This document shows positions 8,616 through 16,794 of a stretch of DNA of 64,000 nucleotides, one piece after another (position 1 is the first letter of the stretch; the number at the start of each line of letters is the position of its first letter). The notes beneath the pieces are model-generated. The model did not search any database. It was not told the origin of the DNA and saw only the letters and a program-made list of their open reading frames with translations. The translations under genes and the position numbers were made by a program. Source of the DNA: Martinezella lusitana (GTDB lineage: Bacteria; Pseudomonadota; Alphaproteobacteria; Rhizobiales; Rhizobiaceae); contig NZ_FMAF01000001.1 in the NCBI RefSeq assembly GCF_900094565.1, forward strand, positions 372,001-436,000, in the 5' to 3' direction.

Positions 8616-9623
8616 CTACGCCATCAAAGCCGCCGCCGGCCTGATATCCCCGACATGGATGCCGTTCCAATTCCTGAACGGTCTGTTGGCCATGGCCATA
8701 AGGCCGGCGTGAACTTCGCCATCTTTTTCGAAGAAACGGGAGAGCGCCGTCGTCACCATAACTTCGGCGGCGCGACCATTGCCGTCGTCGCATTTGACTG
8801 AGATGGCGATGCCCTGTTCGGGGATTGCAGCGCAAAAGACGCCTTCGGCGCCGGTCTTGGCAAAGATGCGGCCGGGGGCGATCTGCATCAGCTTCGTGCA
8901 GGCGCGGTCGGTGCCGGCAACGTAAAAAGGCTCGGCCATGCAGGCCTCGAACAGCCGGCGTGACGCCTTGGCGCGCAGCGGCTCCAGGCCGACGCCGGTT
9001 GCCATCTTGGCAAAGCCGTGCGCCAGCCCCTTGAGCGGTACGGCATAGGTCGGGATCGAGCAGCCGTCCGTGCCGCAATTGTCATGTTCGAGAACCGCCC
9101 CGGTGAGGCTTTGCATCGTCTCGCGGATCTGCTGCTGCAGCGGATGGTCGTAGCCGACATAACCTGTCGGATCGATACCCTGATGGCAGCAGGCGCAGAC
9201 GAAGCCCGCATGCTTGCCCGAGCAATTGTTGTGCAGCGCCGTCGGCTTGTCGATGGTGCGCGCCTGATGGATGACGGTCTTCAGATCGGAAGACCAATGC
9301 GCGCCACATTCGAGCGTGCCGACATCACGACCGGCGCGGGCGAGCATGGATGCGGCGAGCGCGACATGCTCATCCTCGCCATTGTGGGAGGAACAGGCAA
9401 GCGCCAGCTCCCTGTTGCCGAAACCGTATGCATCGGCGGCACCGCTTTCGACCAGCGGCAAAGCCTGCATCGCCTTGCAGGCCGAGCGGGGAAACACGCC
9501 CCGTTCGATATCGCCGACCGAAAAGACCAGCTTCCCCTCTCCGTCGACCGCAACGACGGAGCCGCGATGGCGGCTCTCCACCAGGGCACCACGGGTGACT
9601 TCGACGCAGACGGGATTGGACAT
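8616..9623 (-). CDS. L-asparaginase II, Rhizobium etli (ReAV) type
   Basis: Hydrolyses asparagine to aspartate and ammonia. The 335-residue protein belongs to the asparaginase family typified by the R. etli enzyme, unrelated to E. coli AnsA/AnsB. It carries the beta-lactamase-like SxxK motif (RSACKAM, Ser47/Lys50), CSSHNGE near residues 77-83, NNCSGKH and HDNCGTDGC. These supply the catalytic serines and the Cys/Lys/Cys metal site described for ReAV. The start is ATG 9621-9623; an in-frame 55-residue extension has no family resemblance. Divergent from the MFS gene across a 257-base region holding two palindromes. No other Asn-catabolic gene adjoins it. Confidence 0.93.
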   Translation of the reverse strand: MSNPVCVEVTRGALVESRHRGSVVAVDGEGKLVFSVGDIERGVFPRSACKAMQALPLVESGAADAYGFGNRELALACSSHNGEDEHVALAASMLARAGRDVGTLECGAHWSSDLKTVIHQARTIDKPTALHNNCSGKHAGFVCACCHQGIDPTGYVGYDHPLQQQIRETMQSLTGAVLEHDNCGTDGCSIPTYAVPLKGLAHGFAKMATGVGLEPLRAKASRRLFEACMAEPFYVAGTDRACTKLMQIAPGRIFAKTGAEGVFCAAIPEQGIAISVKCDDGNGRAAEVMVTTALSRFFEKDGEVHAGLMAMANRPFRNWNGIHVGDIRPAAALMA

Positions 9624-9785
9624 GACGGAATGCAGCCTCTGATTTGCCGGGATGGCCAGTGATAGCCGCTGCACCCCGGATTGCCAATCTCCGATGACAT
9701 CGACGGCTCTCAAAAAGACCCCAGCCGAGACTGCTCCGAACCCTTGGCTGCGGCGAGAGGTTCCGCCGCCGTCAAATCCAATTTC

Positions 9786-9799
9786 CAAGTTATAACTTG
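9786..9799. promoter_or_regulatory. perfect 14-bp palindrome, candidate operator 1
   Basis: CAAGTTATAACTTG is its own reverse complement. It lies 82 bases before the MFS start and in the gap shared with the divergent asparaginase gene. A second, near-identical palindrome is centred 41 bp downstream, about four helical turns away, as expected for cooperative binding by a dimeric repressor. The cognate regulator is not recognisable nearby. Confidence 0.6.
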
Positions 9800-9821
9800 T
9801 TTTAATTTCGCAGTGATGTAA

Positions 9822-9845
9822 TTTTCCAAATTATAACTTGGAAAA
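9822..9845. promoter_or_regulatory. 24-bp imperfect palindrome, candidate operator 2
   Basis: Arms of TTTTCCAA and TTGGAAAA flank a core ATTATAAC, giving a 24-bp inverted repeat with one mismatched pair. The inner part differs from operator 1 by one base. It ends 35 bases before the MFS start codon, where a bound repressor would cover the promoter or transcript start. Confidence 0.62.
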
Positions 9846-9880
9846 TAATTACCTACTAGGGAAACGCCGAGGATCTTCCG

Positions 9881-11305
9881 ATGTCGAGCATCGAAAACAC
9901 CATGCCGCCCAAACCCGCCTCCCTCTTCACGCTATTCTCGCCAAGGCTCTTGCCTGCGACGCTGATGCTCGGCGGTGGCGTTACGCTCTATGCCGTGGAA
10001 GCCTATATCATGGCCACGGTTGCACCTTCGATCGTTCGGGATATCGGCGGCCTGGAGCTGTTTTCCTGGATGACGACGCTTTTCGTCGCCGCTGGCGTAC
10101 TCGGTTCAATCACCGTCGCAACGAGGCCGAAAGGCATGGGTCTGCGTGCTGTCTATATCGCGGCCGCCATCCTATTCGGCGCCGGCAGCCTGATTTGCGC
10201 CGCCGCGCCGGCAATGCCGGCGCTGTTGGTCGGTCGCGCCGCGCAGGGCTATGGCGCCGGCATGCTGTCCGGTCTCGCCTATGCCTTCATTCGCTTCGTC
10301 TATCCCGAGCCTCTGTGGCGGAAAGCGTCCACGCTCTATGCTGCCATCTGGGGCGTAGCGACAGTGCTCGGACCGACGCTGGGCGGCTTCTTTGCCGCCG
10401 GAGGCGCCTGGCGCGAGGCCTTCATCGTCCTGGTGCCGCTGACCCTGGTCATGGCAGTTTCAGCACGGTGGCTGCTGCCTGACGTCGCCGACGACCGGGC
10501 GGGCGGCAAAACGCCGCTTATCCAAATCGTGCTTCTGCTGACCGCCGTCCTGCTGGTCAGCATCGCCGGCACGAGCGGGCATGGATCCTATAAGATCGTG
10601 TTGATCGCCGTTTCGATCCTGCTCGTCACGGCGATGGTCATGATTGAGCGCAACAGCGACACACGGCTGCTTCCTTTTGGCACCGCCATGATCACCGACC
10701 CGATCTCACGGCTCTATCTGACGATGTTCACGCTCATGCTGGTGCTGACGAGCGATATCTACATCCCCTATTTCCTGCAGACGCTGCATGGCGTGACGCC
10801 CCTGGTCTCGGGCTATCTCGTTGCGCTGGTAGCGCTCGGCTGGACGATCGGGGCTTTCTTCAGCGCCTCGTTTTCGGGCAGGCGGGCGGCCGTCGCCATC
10901 GTAACCGGCTGCATCCTTGAAACGGCCGCCACCGCATCCTTGATCCCATTCATGGCGACCACCGCTTCCTTTGGCGATCTTGTCCAGCTCGCGCCCGCCG
11001 TCGCCGCCATGTTCCTGATGGGCTTCGGCGTCGGCATCGGCTGGGCACATCTCGTCACCAGGATCATCAGTATCGCCAGCCGGGTCGAGCAGGACAAGGC
11101 ATCGGCAGCGATCTCGATGGTTCAGTCGCTCGGCGGCGCATTCGGTGCGGCGCTCGCCGGCGTCATCGTCAACGGCGCGGGACTGACCCATCCGGGCGGT
11201 ATTGCCGGAAGCCTGTCAGCGGCGACCTGGCTCTACGCACTGATGGCACTGCCCGGCCTGATCGCCATCGCCTTGTCCGTGACGATCAAGCCAGCTTCAG
11301 CATGA
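9881..11305 (+). CDS. MFS transporter (DHA2-like drug exporter)
   Basis: A 474-residue inner-membrane protein with 12-14 predicted hydrophobic helices. The early segment [20 protein letters not shown] and the motif-C-like [24 protein letters not shown] place it with the DHA2 (EmrB/QacA) exporters. It probably exports a toxic compound by proton antiport. The start is ATG 9881 behind GAGGATCTTCCG. Two palindromic operator candidates lie directly upstream, so expression is likely inducible. Its last 20 bases overlap the convergent quinone oxidoreductase gene. Confidence 0.88.
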   Translation: MSSIENTMPPKPASLFTLFSPRLLPATLMLGGGVTLYAVEAYIMATVAPSIVRDIGGLELFSWMTTLFVAAGVLGSITVATRPKGMGLRAVYIAAAILFGAGSLICAAAPAMPALLVGRAAQGYGAGMLSGLAYAFIRFVYPEPLWRKASTLYAAIWGVATVLGPTLGGFFAAGGAWREAFIVLVPLTLVMAVSARWLLPDVADDRAGGKTPLIQIVLLLTAVLLVSIAGTSGHGSYKIVLIAVSILLVTAMVMIERNSDTRLLPFGTAMITDPISRLYLTMFTLMLVLTSDIYIPYFLQTLHGVTPLVSGYLVALVALGWTIGAFFSASFSGRRAAVAIVTGCILETAATASLIPFMATTASFGDLVQLAPAVAAMFLMGFGVGIGWAHLVTRIISIASRVEQDKASAAISMVQSLGGAFGAALAGVIVNGAGLTHPGGIAGSLSAATWLYALMALPGLIAIALSVTIKPASA

Positions 11306-12284
11306 TCTTGCCGATATGGTCACTGGTCTCCAGCAACCGGTGCGCCTCGATCACATCGTCAAAGGCATATACCCGATGAATGACGGGGGCGATCGTGCCC
11401 TCGTCCAGCAGCGGCCAGACCTGGGAGACAAGGTCGTCGCGGATGGCCCGCTTTTCCTCCGCCGTGCGCGGGCGCATGGTCGACCCGGTCACCGTCAGGC
11501 GCTTGACCATGATCGGCTGCAGATTGACCTTGTCAGCCACGGCGCCGCCGAGGAAGGCGATGATCGAGAGGCAGCCATCGCGGGCGAGCGAGGCCAGATT
11601 CTTCTCCAGATAGGCAGCGCCGATCATATCGAGGATGATATCGACGCCATGGGTCGTTTCCGCCTTGATGACCTCCGCAAAATCCTCTTGCCTGTAATTG
11701 ATGGCCCGCTTCGCGCCGAGCTTTTCGCACGCCTCGCACTTTTCTTTCGATCCGGCCGTCGTGTAAACAGTTGCGCCGAAAGCGCGGGCAAGCTGGATCG
11801 CCGTCGTGCCGATGCCGCTGGAGCCGCCATGGATCAGCACGCTTTCGCCTTCGGTCAGGCCGGCCATCTGGAAGAGATTGGCCCATACGGTGAAGAAGGT
11901 TTCGGGGACCGCCGCGGCGCGCACTGCATCATAGCCATTGGGAAATCGCAGGGCCTGACCGGCCGGCAGCACGCAATATTCGGCGTAGCCGCCGCCGTTG
12001 GCAAGGCCGCAGACCTTGTTGCCAATGGCGAATTCCTTGACGCCGGGGGCGACGTCGACGACCTCGCCGGCTATTTCGAGGCCGAGTATCGGGCTGGCAT
12101 CCTTGGGCGGCGGATACGTGCCCTGCCGCTGCGCCACATCCGGCCGGTTGACGCCGGTGGCCTCGACACGAACCAGGATCTCGCCTGCTTTCAGAACCGG
12201 CAGAGGCTTCCGGGCGATGGTCATGACCTCCGGTCCGCCGAAAGACGGCAAATCCACGAAACGCATTTCAGACGGCAAGGGCAT
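11286..12284 (-). CDS. NAD(P)H-quinone oxidoreductase, zinc-free medium-chain reductase family
   Basis: A 332-residue member of the quinone oxidoreductase / PIG3 branch of medium-chain dehydrogenases. The GroES-like N-terminal half contains [17 protein letters not shown] and [10 protein letters not shown]. The cofactor domain has [24 protein letters not shown], whose Gly-rich turn and lack of zinc ligands fit an NADPH-dependent quinone or enone reductase. Start MPLPSEMRF at 12284 after GAGAGGAAAA; a second Met six codons on is possible. Overlaps the MFS gene tail to tail. Confidence 0.9.
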   Translation of the reverse strand: MPLPSEMRFVDLPSFGGPEVMTIARKPLPVLKAGEILVRVEATGVNRPDVAQRQGTYPPPKDASPILGLEIAGEVVDVAPGVKEFAIGNKVCGLANGGGYAEYCVLPAGQALRFPNGYDAVRAAAVPETFFTVWANLFQMAGLTEGESVLIHGGSSGIGTTAIQLARAFGATVYTTAGSKEKCEACEKLGAKRAINYRQEDFAEVIKAETTHGVDIILDMIGAAYLEKNLASLARDGCLSIIAFLGGAVADKVNLQPIMVKRLTVTGSTMRPRTAEEKRAIRDDLVSQVWPLLDEGTIAPVIHRVYAFDDVIEAHRLLETSDHIGKIMLKLA

Positions 12285-12362
12285 GGCGCATTTTCCTCTC
12301 CAGTAAAGCAGTGGAGATAGTTTAGCGCAGGGCGCTTGAAAAGGCGCGAATGCGGGAGGGCG

Positions 12363-14168
12363 TCAATTCGTCTCGGCCAGACTGAGGAATGCGACGCCGG
12401 CGGCGCTCTCCTTTGCCTTCGTCTTGATGCCTGCGATGGAGGTACTGACGCGGTTGATATTGTCGATCACCAAACCTTCTGGCAGTTGCAGGATGCCGAT
12501 GGAGCAGCGCATCAGCGGGAACTCGGCCTCGACGCCGCTACGGTCATGACCGCGAATGCGGCCGGCCGCCCGGTCCTCCGCCGAATAGAGATCGAGAACA
12601 TCAGCATGAAAATCGGCAAGCAGCCGGTCCAGGATTTCGCGAAGCTCCTCCATGCTCCAGCCGGCGACGCCGATGAAGAAATCGTCGCCGCCGACATGGC
12701 CGAGGAAATTGCGCTCGGCAAAGAAGTAGCGGCGCATCAGCGCGGCGAACAGCGAGATGGCATGATCGCCCAGATGGAAGCCGTAGGCATCGTTGAACGG
12801 CTTGAAATTGTCGAAGTCGCAATAGCAGAAGTGCCTGACCTCATCGCCGTCGCGACCGGCACCCTGCATGAAATCATGGATCGCCCGGTTACCCGGCAGG
12901 CCGGTCAGCGGATTCTGATCCTGGGCGATCTTGAGCTGCTTTTCGTTGATGACCTTGATCAGCGACGCGGCCGAAACAATACCGGCATAATGCGTGCCCT
13001 CGGTGACGATCAGGCAATCGCTGCTTTCCATATTGGCGAAGATCGCCATCAGCGTATCGGCATCGGAATCGAGGCCGACGATCGGCGCCATCTCGACGAA
13101 ATGCGAGATCGAGCGCTCGTAGACCTTGTTCTTCAGGAGATCGCGCCCGAAGGGCTGATAGATGTATTCCTTGAGCTGGTATTCATGGATGATGCCCCGC
13201 GGCTCGTCATTGGCGTTCACGACCGGGAAATAGGCCCGGCGCGGATTGCGGCGGAAGAGCTCGAAGACGCTGTCCATGCTGTCGCCCTCACGAATGGTCG
13301 GCAGCACTTCGATCTGCTTGCGGATGAGAATTTCGTCCAGGGACTGGCTGTTGCGCATCGTTTTGCCAAGGTCCTGGAGATGCGGGTAGCTCTGTTTCAG
13401 TTCATTGACCAAAACCGTCGGGCGAGCAATGAACCAACCCTGGACGAGATCCACCCCGAATTCGCGGCAGGTCAGGAACTCCGCCTCGGTTTCAATGCCT
13501 TCGGCGATGACCCGGGTGCCGAGGACATGGGCGATATTGACGAGGTTTCTGAGAATGTGGCGCTTGCGGGCGCTGCGATCGATATTGACGATGAGATGCC
13601 GGTCGATCTTCAGGTAATCGACGGGGTAATCGGACAAAAGCTTCATTTCGCCGTGGCCGACGCCGAAATCGTCGATAGCCAGCTTGAAGCCCGCATTGCG
13701 CATCCGTGCAACCAGATCACGGAACTCGGGCACGCTCGTATTGTCGAAGCGCTCGGAAAACTCGAAGCAGACGGAGGAAGGGGCGACACCCGCCTTTCTC
13801 ATGTGCTGCAGCAAGCCATCGACCAGTGCGACGCCCTGCGGGATCAACCGGACATCGAGATTGAGGAAAAGAGTGGCGGCAACGGCATTGGGCAGGGTGG
13901 CGAATTTCGCCAGTGCGCGGCTTGTGACCATCTGCTCCAGCCCGAAAAGCTGGCCGGTGCGCTCGGCTTCGTCGAGTATATCGACCGGGCTGTCGAAACC
14001 GATACGCTCCTGTCCGCGCATCAGGGATTCATAGCCGAAAACAGTGCCGGTGCCGGCCTCCACGATCGGCTGGAACGCATTTTCGATAACGAGTATGGCG
14101 AGAGTGACAATCTGGTCGCTGGCATACCGGCGCAATAGGCCCGGCTCGACTGCGGCAGTCAGGGACAT
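12363..14168 (-). CDS. EAL-CBS-GGDEF cyclic-di-GMP signalling protein
   Basis: A 601-residue cytoplasmic protein in the order EAL (about 25-255), two CBS repeats (about 275-420) and GGDEF (about 430-590). The EAL domain has YESLMRG in place of the canonical E-A-L but keeps LFLNLD, FEFSER, IDDFG, LKIDR and AEGIETE, so metal and catalytic positions look intact. The GGDEF site reads VGGDDFFIG, an accepted variant. It could therefore make or degrade c-di-GMP, with CBS repeats sensing an adenine nucleotide. Start chosen at 14168 with GGAGATGGGC before it; ATGs 2 and 4 codons upstream are alternatives. Confidence 0.9.
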   Translation of the reverse strand: MSLTAAVEPGLLRRYASDQIVTLAILVIENAFQPIVEAGTGTVFGYESLMRGQERIGFDSPVDILDEAERTGQLFGLEQMVTSRALAKFATLPNAVAATLFLNLDVRLIPQGVALVDGLLQHMRKAGVAPSSVCFEFSERFDNTSVPEFRDLVARMRNAGFKLAIDDFGVGHGEMKLLSDYPVDYLKIDRHLIVNIDRSARKRHILRNLVNIAHVLGTRVIAEGIETEAEFLTCREFGVDLVQGWFIARPTVLVNELKQSYPHLQDLGKTMRNSQSLDEILIRKQIEVLPTIREGDSMDSVFELFRRNPRRAYFPVVNANDEPRGIIHEYQLKEYIYQPFGRDLLKNKVYERSISHFVEMAPIVGLDSDADTLMAIFANMESSDCLIVTEGTHYAGIVSAASLIKVINEKQLKIAQDQNPLTGLPGNRAIHDFMQGAGRDGDEVRHFCYCDFDNFKPFNDAYGFHLGDHAISLFAALMRRYFFAERNFLGHVGGDDFFIGVAGWSMEELREILDRLLADFHADVLDLYSAEDRAAGRIRGHDRSGVEAEFPLMRCSIGILQLPEGLVIDNINRVSTSIAGIKTKAKESAAGVAFLSLAETN

Positions 14169-14378
14169 GCCCATCTCCACTTGCGGATTCTTGATCTAAT
14201 TATTTGAGTAAAACTTTGGATTTACCGCGTTTTCAACCCAAGATGCGCCAGAAGACGTCAACGAAACCTTTCCCCTGTGTGAAAGTTTCGTGAATGGTAA
14301 AGGTATATTAACCATCCATTCAGCGGCCACGAGCAAGGGATCCGCGACGATCTTGCGATGTTGCGGGGGCCTTGCGGC

Positions 14379-14630
14379 TCAGTTGTGCCGGCGTCTCTCC
14401 GCCTCGTAGTCGGCGAACATGTCAGCAACGCAACGGCTGCTTTTTACCGCCGTTTGCAGATCTTTGGCTGCTTGGGGCGCATCGCAAATGTCGCCGCGCT
14501 TGCGTGCGGCATCCCACATGCGCAGGGCCTCCCGCACGACTTCACTGCTCGAGGCGTAGGTGCCGGTGTCGACTGCGGCACGAATGCCCGCGGCCTGAAG
14601 CGGAGAGATGGAAACCGTTACCATCGGCAT
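14379..14630 (-). CDS. ParD-family type II antitoxin, apparently solitary
   Basis: An 83-residue protein with the ribbon-helix-helix layout of ParD/CopG antitoxins. It starts MPMVTVSISP, then has GTYASSSEVVREALRMWD, a textbook ParD segment, and a charged C-terminal tail that would wrap the toxin. ATG 14628-14630 follows GGGAGGAATATC. No ParE/RelE reading frame was found in the roughly 210 bases downstream before the EAL-GGDEF gene, nor upstream before the HdeD gene, so the toxin is missing or encoded elsewhere. Confidence 0.78.
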   Translation of the reverse strand: MPMVTVSISPLQAAGIRAAVDTGTYASSSEVVREALRMWDAARKRGDICDAPQAAKDLQTAVKSSRCVADMFADYEAERRRHN

Positions 14631-14856
14631 GATATTCCTCCCTTGACGTTGTTTAAGCGGAATTTTCGCTGGAGACATATTCTGCGGGCTTAAACAGTGC
14701 CTGTGAGACATGTCCTTTGGACATGCATGCTCCAGTTGATGGCACCGTCGTTACATTCGTTCGACGCCGTTCCGCCTTACACGGCAACAGGCAAAGAGTA
14801 GCGCTGCTCACGCTCCTTGTCAAAAAGTAGTAGTTCGTTACTCCTTAGGAAGCGGT

Positions 14857-15405
14857 CTACCGCCTGAGGAAGAGGCCGAAGGCCACCTGCGTCCAGCCCT
14901 GGAAAATCAGATCAAACGCCAGGAAAAGACCGAGAACCCACAGGCTGTTGACCGGCCAGCCAAGCGCGATGGCGATGCCGGCGATGGCGGTTGCAACGCC
15001 GCTGATGACGATCCAGAACCAACCGCTCTCGGGCTTTACCTTGCGGCCGACCCAGACGCGAAATGTGCCGGCGATGAGCAGCGCGATGGCGAGGAACAGG
15101 GTCAAGGCCTCGGAGGCCAGCAAGGGATTGGTAAAGGCAAGGACGCCGGCAAGCGTATAGAGCAGACCGCTGAGCACCCAGAACAGGATATGCTCCCAAC
15201 CCCGTACCTGAAAGGCATGCGCCAGATGCACGATGCCGCCGATCAGCATCAGCATGCCGACATAGTACACCGAGGCTACGGTGGCGATAAACAGATTGCC
15301 GAGAGCTATGCCGCCGCAAATCAGCAGCAAGATGCCGAGGCCAACAAACCAACCCCACTTGTCGCGCATCGCGGATGGGAGAACTTCATTAGGAATATCG
15401 ACCAT
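14857..15405 (-). CDS. HdeD-family membrane protein
   Basis: A 182-residue inner-membrane protein with six hydrophobic helices arranged as three similar pairs, as in HdeD/DUF308. Segments include WGWFVGLGILLLICGGIAL, YYVGMLMLIGGIVHLAHAF, FWVLSGLLYTLAGVLAF and WFWIVISGVATAIAGIAIA. E. coli HdeD supports acid resistance at high cell density; here the role is inferred only from family. Start at 15405, with an AGGAGGAGGT site just upstream. Confidence 0.85.
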   Translation of the reverse strand: MVDIPNEVLPSAMRDKWGWFVGLGILLLICGGIALGNLFIATVASVYYVGMLMLIGGIVHLAHAFQVRGWEHILFWVLSGLLYTLAGVLAFTNPLLASEALTLFLAIALLIAGTFRVWVGRKVKPESGWFWIVISGVATAIAGIAIALGWPVNSLWVLGLFLAFDLIFQGWTQVAFGLFLRR

Positions 15406-15505
15406 GACTGTACCTCCTCCTGTCAGGAAGTATGGCACAGAAATGCAACTCGGAAAGAGGCTGCGGATTTTTTGGTGCGGCCCGGTCCGGCACGAGATTT
15501 TTTTG

Positions 15506-15525
15506 TTGATTGATCAGTCAATCAA
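15506..15525. promoter_or_regulatory. BetI-type operator
   Basis: An inverted repeat TTGATTGA-N4-TCAATCAA, 34 bases before the betI start. It matches the form of choline-responsive BetI operators (back-to-back TTGATTGA/TCAATCAA) in front of bet operons, implying autorepression relieved by choline. Confidence 0.75.
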
Positions 15526-15559
15526 AAATACACTCGCTCCAAGCCTTCAGGAGTGACGC

Positions 15560-16147
15560 ATGCCGAAAGTCGGAATGGAACCGGTGCGCCGCAAGGCGCT
15601 TGTGGATGCGGCGATGCGCGTGATCGGCGATCACGGCTCGCTGACCGTCACCATGTCCGAAATCGCCAAGCAGGCGGGCGTTTCCCCTGCCCTGGCGCAT
15701 CATTATTTCGGCAGCAAGGAACAGTTGCTGATCGAAACCGTCCGCGCTCATCTACAGCGCCTGCGCGACAGCGTCGTGACGGCGCTCAGGGCCGCGAGAA
15801 CACCCCGAGAGAAGCTGTCAGCCGTCATTCGCGTCAGTTTCCAGGCGGACCAGTTCGCACCGGAAACGATCGCCGCATGGCTCGCCTTCTATGCCGAGGC
15901 GCAACGCTCCGAGGAAACTCGCCGCTTTCTCGTTATCTACGCGCGCCGGCTGCATTCGAACCTGGTGGCAAATCTGAAACCTCTGTGCCCGGCCGAGGAC
16001 GCGGAGCGTATCGCCGAAGGTGCCGCTGCCATGATCGACGGGCTTTATATCCGTCAGAGCCTGCGATCCGCTCCGATCAGCACCGAGGCGTCGATCGCGC
16101 TGACCGAGGATTACCTGACGACCTACCTCAACGCGCTGAAAGGCTGA
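15560..16147 (+). CDS. betI: transcriptional repressor BetI
   Basis: A 195-residue TetR-family regulator of choline-to-betaine genes. The helix-turn-helix spans about residues 25-60 (TVTMSEIAKQAGVSPALAHHYFGSKEQLL), and the N-terminus PKVGMEPVRRKALVDAAMRVI is the BetI pattern. It is first in a run with a GST gene, betB and betA, and is preceded by a BetI-like palindrome. In this family choline releases the repressor from DNA. Confidence 0.93.
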   Translation: MPKVGMEPVRRKALVDAAMRVIGDHGSLTVTMSEIAKQAGVSPALAHHYFGSKEQLLIETVRAHLQRLRDSVVTALRAARTPREKLSAVIRVSFQADQFAPETIAAWLAFYAEAQRSEETRRFLVIYARRLHSNLVANLKPLCPAEDAERIAEGAAAMIDGLYIRQSLRSAPISTEASIALTEDYLTTYLNALKG

Positions 16148-16152
16148 AGAGC

Positions 16153-16794
16153 ATGCTGACCGTATGGGGCCGTAAATCGTCATCCAACGTACAGGCGCTG
16201 ATGTGGTGCATCGGCGAGCTCGGCCTTGCCTATGAACGCATCGATGCGGGCTTCAAATATGGCGTCAACGACACCGTTGAATTTCTGGCGATGAATCCGA
16301 ACGGCACCGTTCCGGTGCTGCGCGAGGATGATGGCGAGCCGCTCTGGGAAACAGGCGCCATCATCCGCTATCTCGCCGCGCAACATGGCGATGAGGCCTT
16401 CTGGCCGGATGACGCGCGACGCCGCGCTCAGATCGACAAATGGGCTGAGTGGGCCAAGCTCAACATTACGCTGAACTTCACCGGCCCGGTGTTCTGGCGC
16501 GTGGTGCGCACCGCACCGGCTCTGCAAGACCAACAGGCCATTGCGGCGGCGCTGACTGCGCTCGGCGCGAAACTCGACATCGCCGAGAGGCAGCTCGAGC
16601 GGCATCGCTTCCTTGCAGGAGATGACCTGACGCTGGCCGATATACAATTCGGCCATGTACTCTATCGCTATTTCGACATCGATATCCCGCGCCCCTCCCT
16701 TCCGCGGCTGGAGCGCTATTACGAAAACCTGACCGAACGACCTGCCTTCCGGGAGCATGTCATGGTGTCTTACGAAGAACTGAGGGTTCTATGA
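16153..16794 (+). CDS. glutathione S-transferase within the bet operon
   Basis: A 213-residue GST: N-terminal thioredoxin-like domain with [23 protein letters not shown], cis-Pro in [10 protein letters not shown] and [15 protein letters not shown]-terminal helical domain with [18 protein letters not shown]. It begins 5 bases after the betI stop and overlaps betB by 4 bases (ATGA), so it is embedded in the choline operon. In Sinorhizobium meliloti this position between betI and betB is held by the choline sulfatase gene betC. Its substrate is unknown; a link to choline or an osmolyte is inference from position. Confidence 0.9.
   Translation: MLTVWGRKSSSNVQALMWCIGELGLAYERIDAGFKYGVNDTVEFLAMNPNGTVPVLREDDGEPLWETGAIIRYLAAQHGDEAFWPDDARRRAQIDKWAEWAKLNITLNFTGPVFWRVVRTAPALQDQQAIAAALTALGAKLDIAERQLERHRFLAGDDLTLADIQFGHVLYRYFDIDIPRPSLPRLERYYENLTERPAFREHVMVSYEELRVL

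Noticed and set aside
12336-14138. A 600-codon open frame on the plus strand opposite the EAL-GGDEF gene
   Set aside because: Almost exact mirror of the real gene in antisense, without domains or ribosome binding site; a high-GC antisense artefact.
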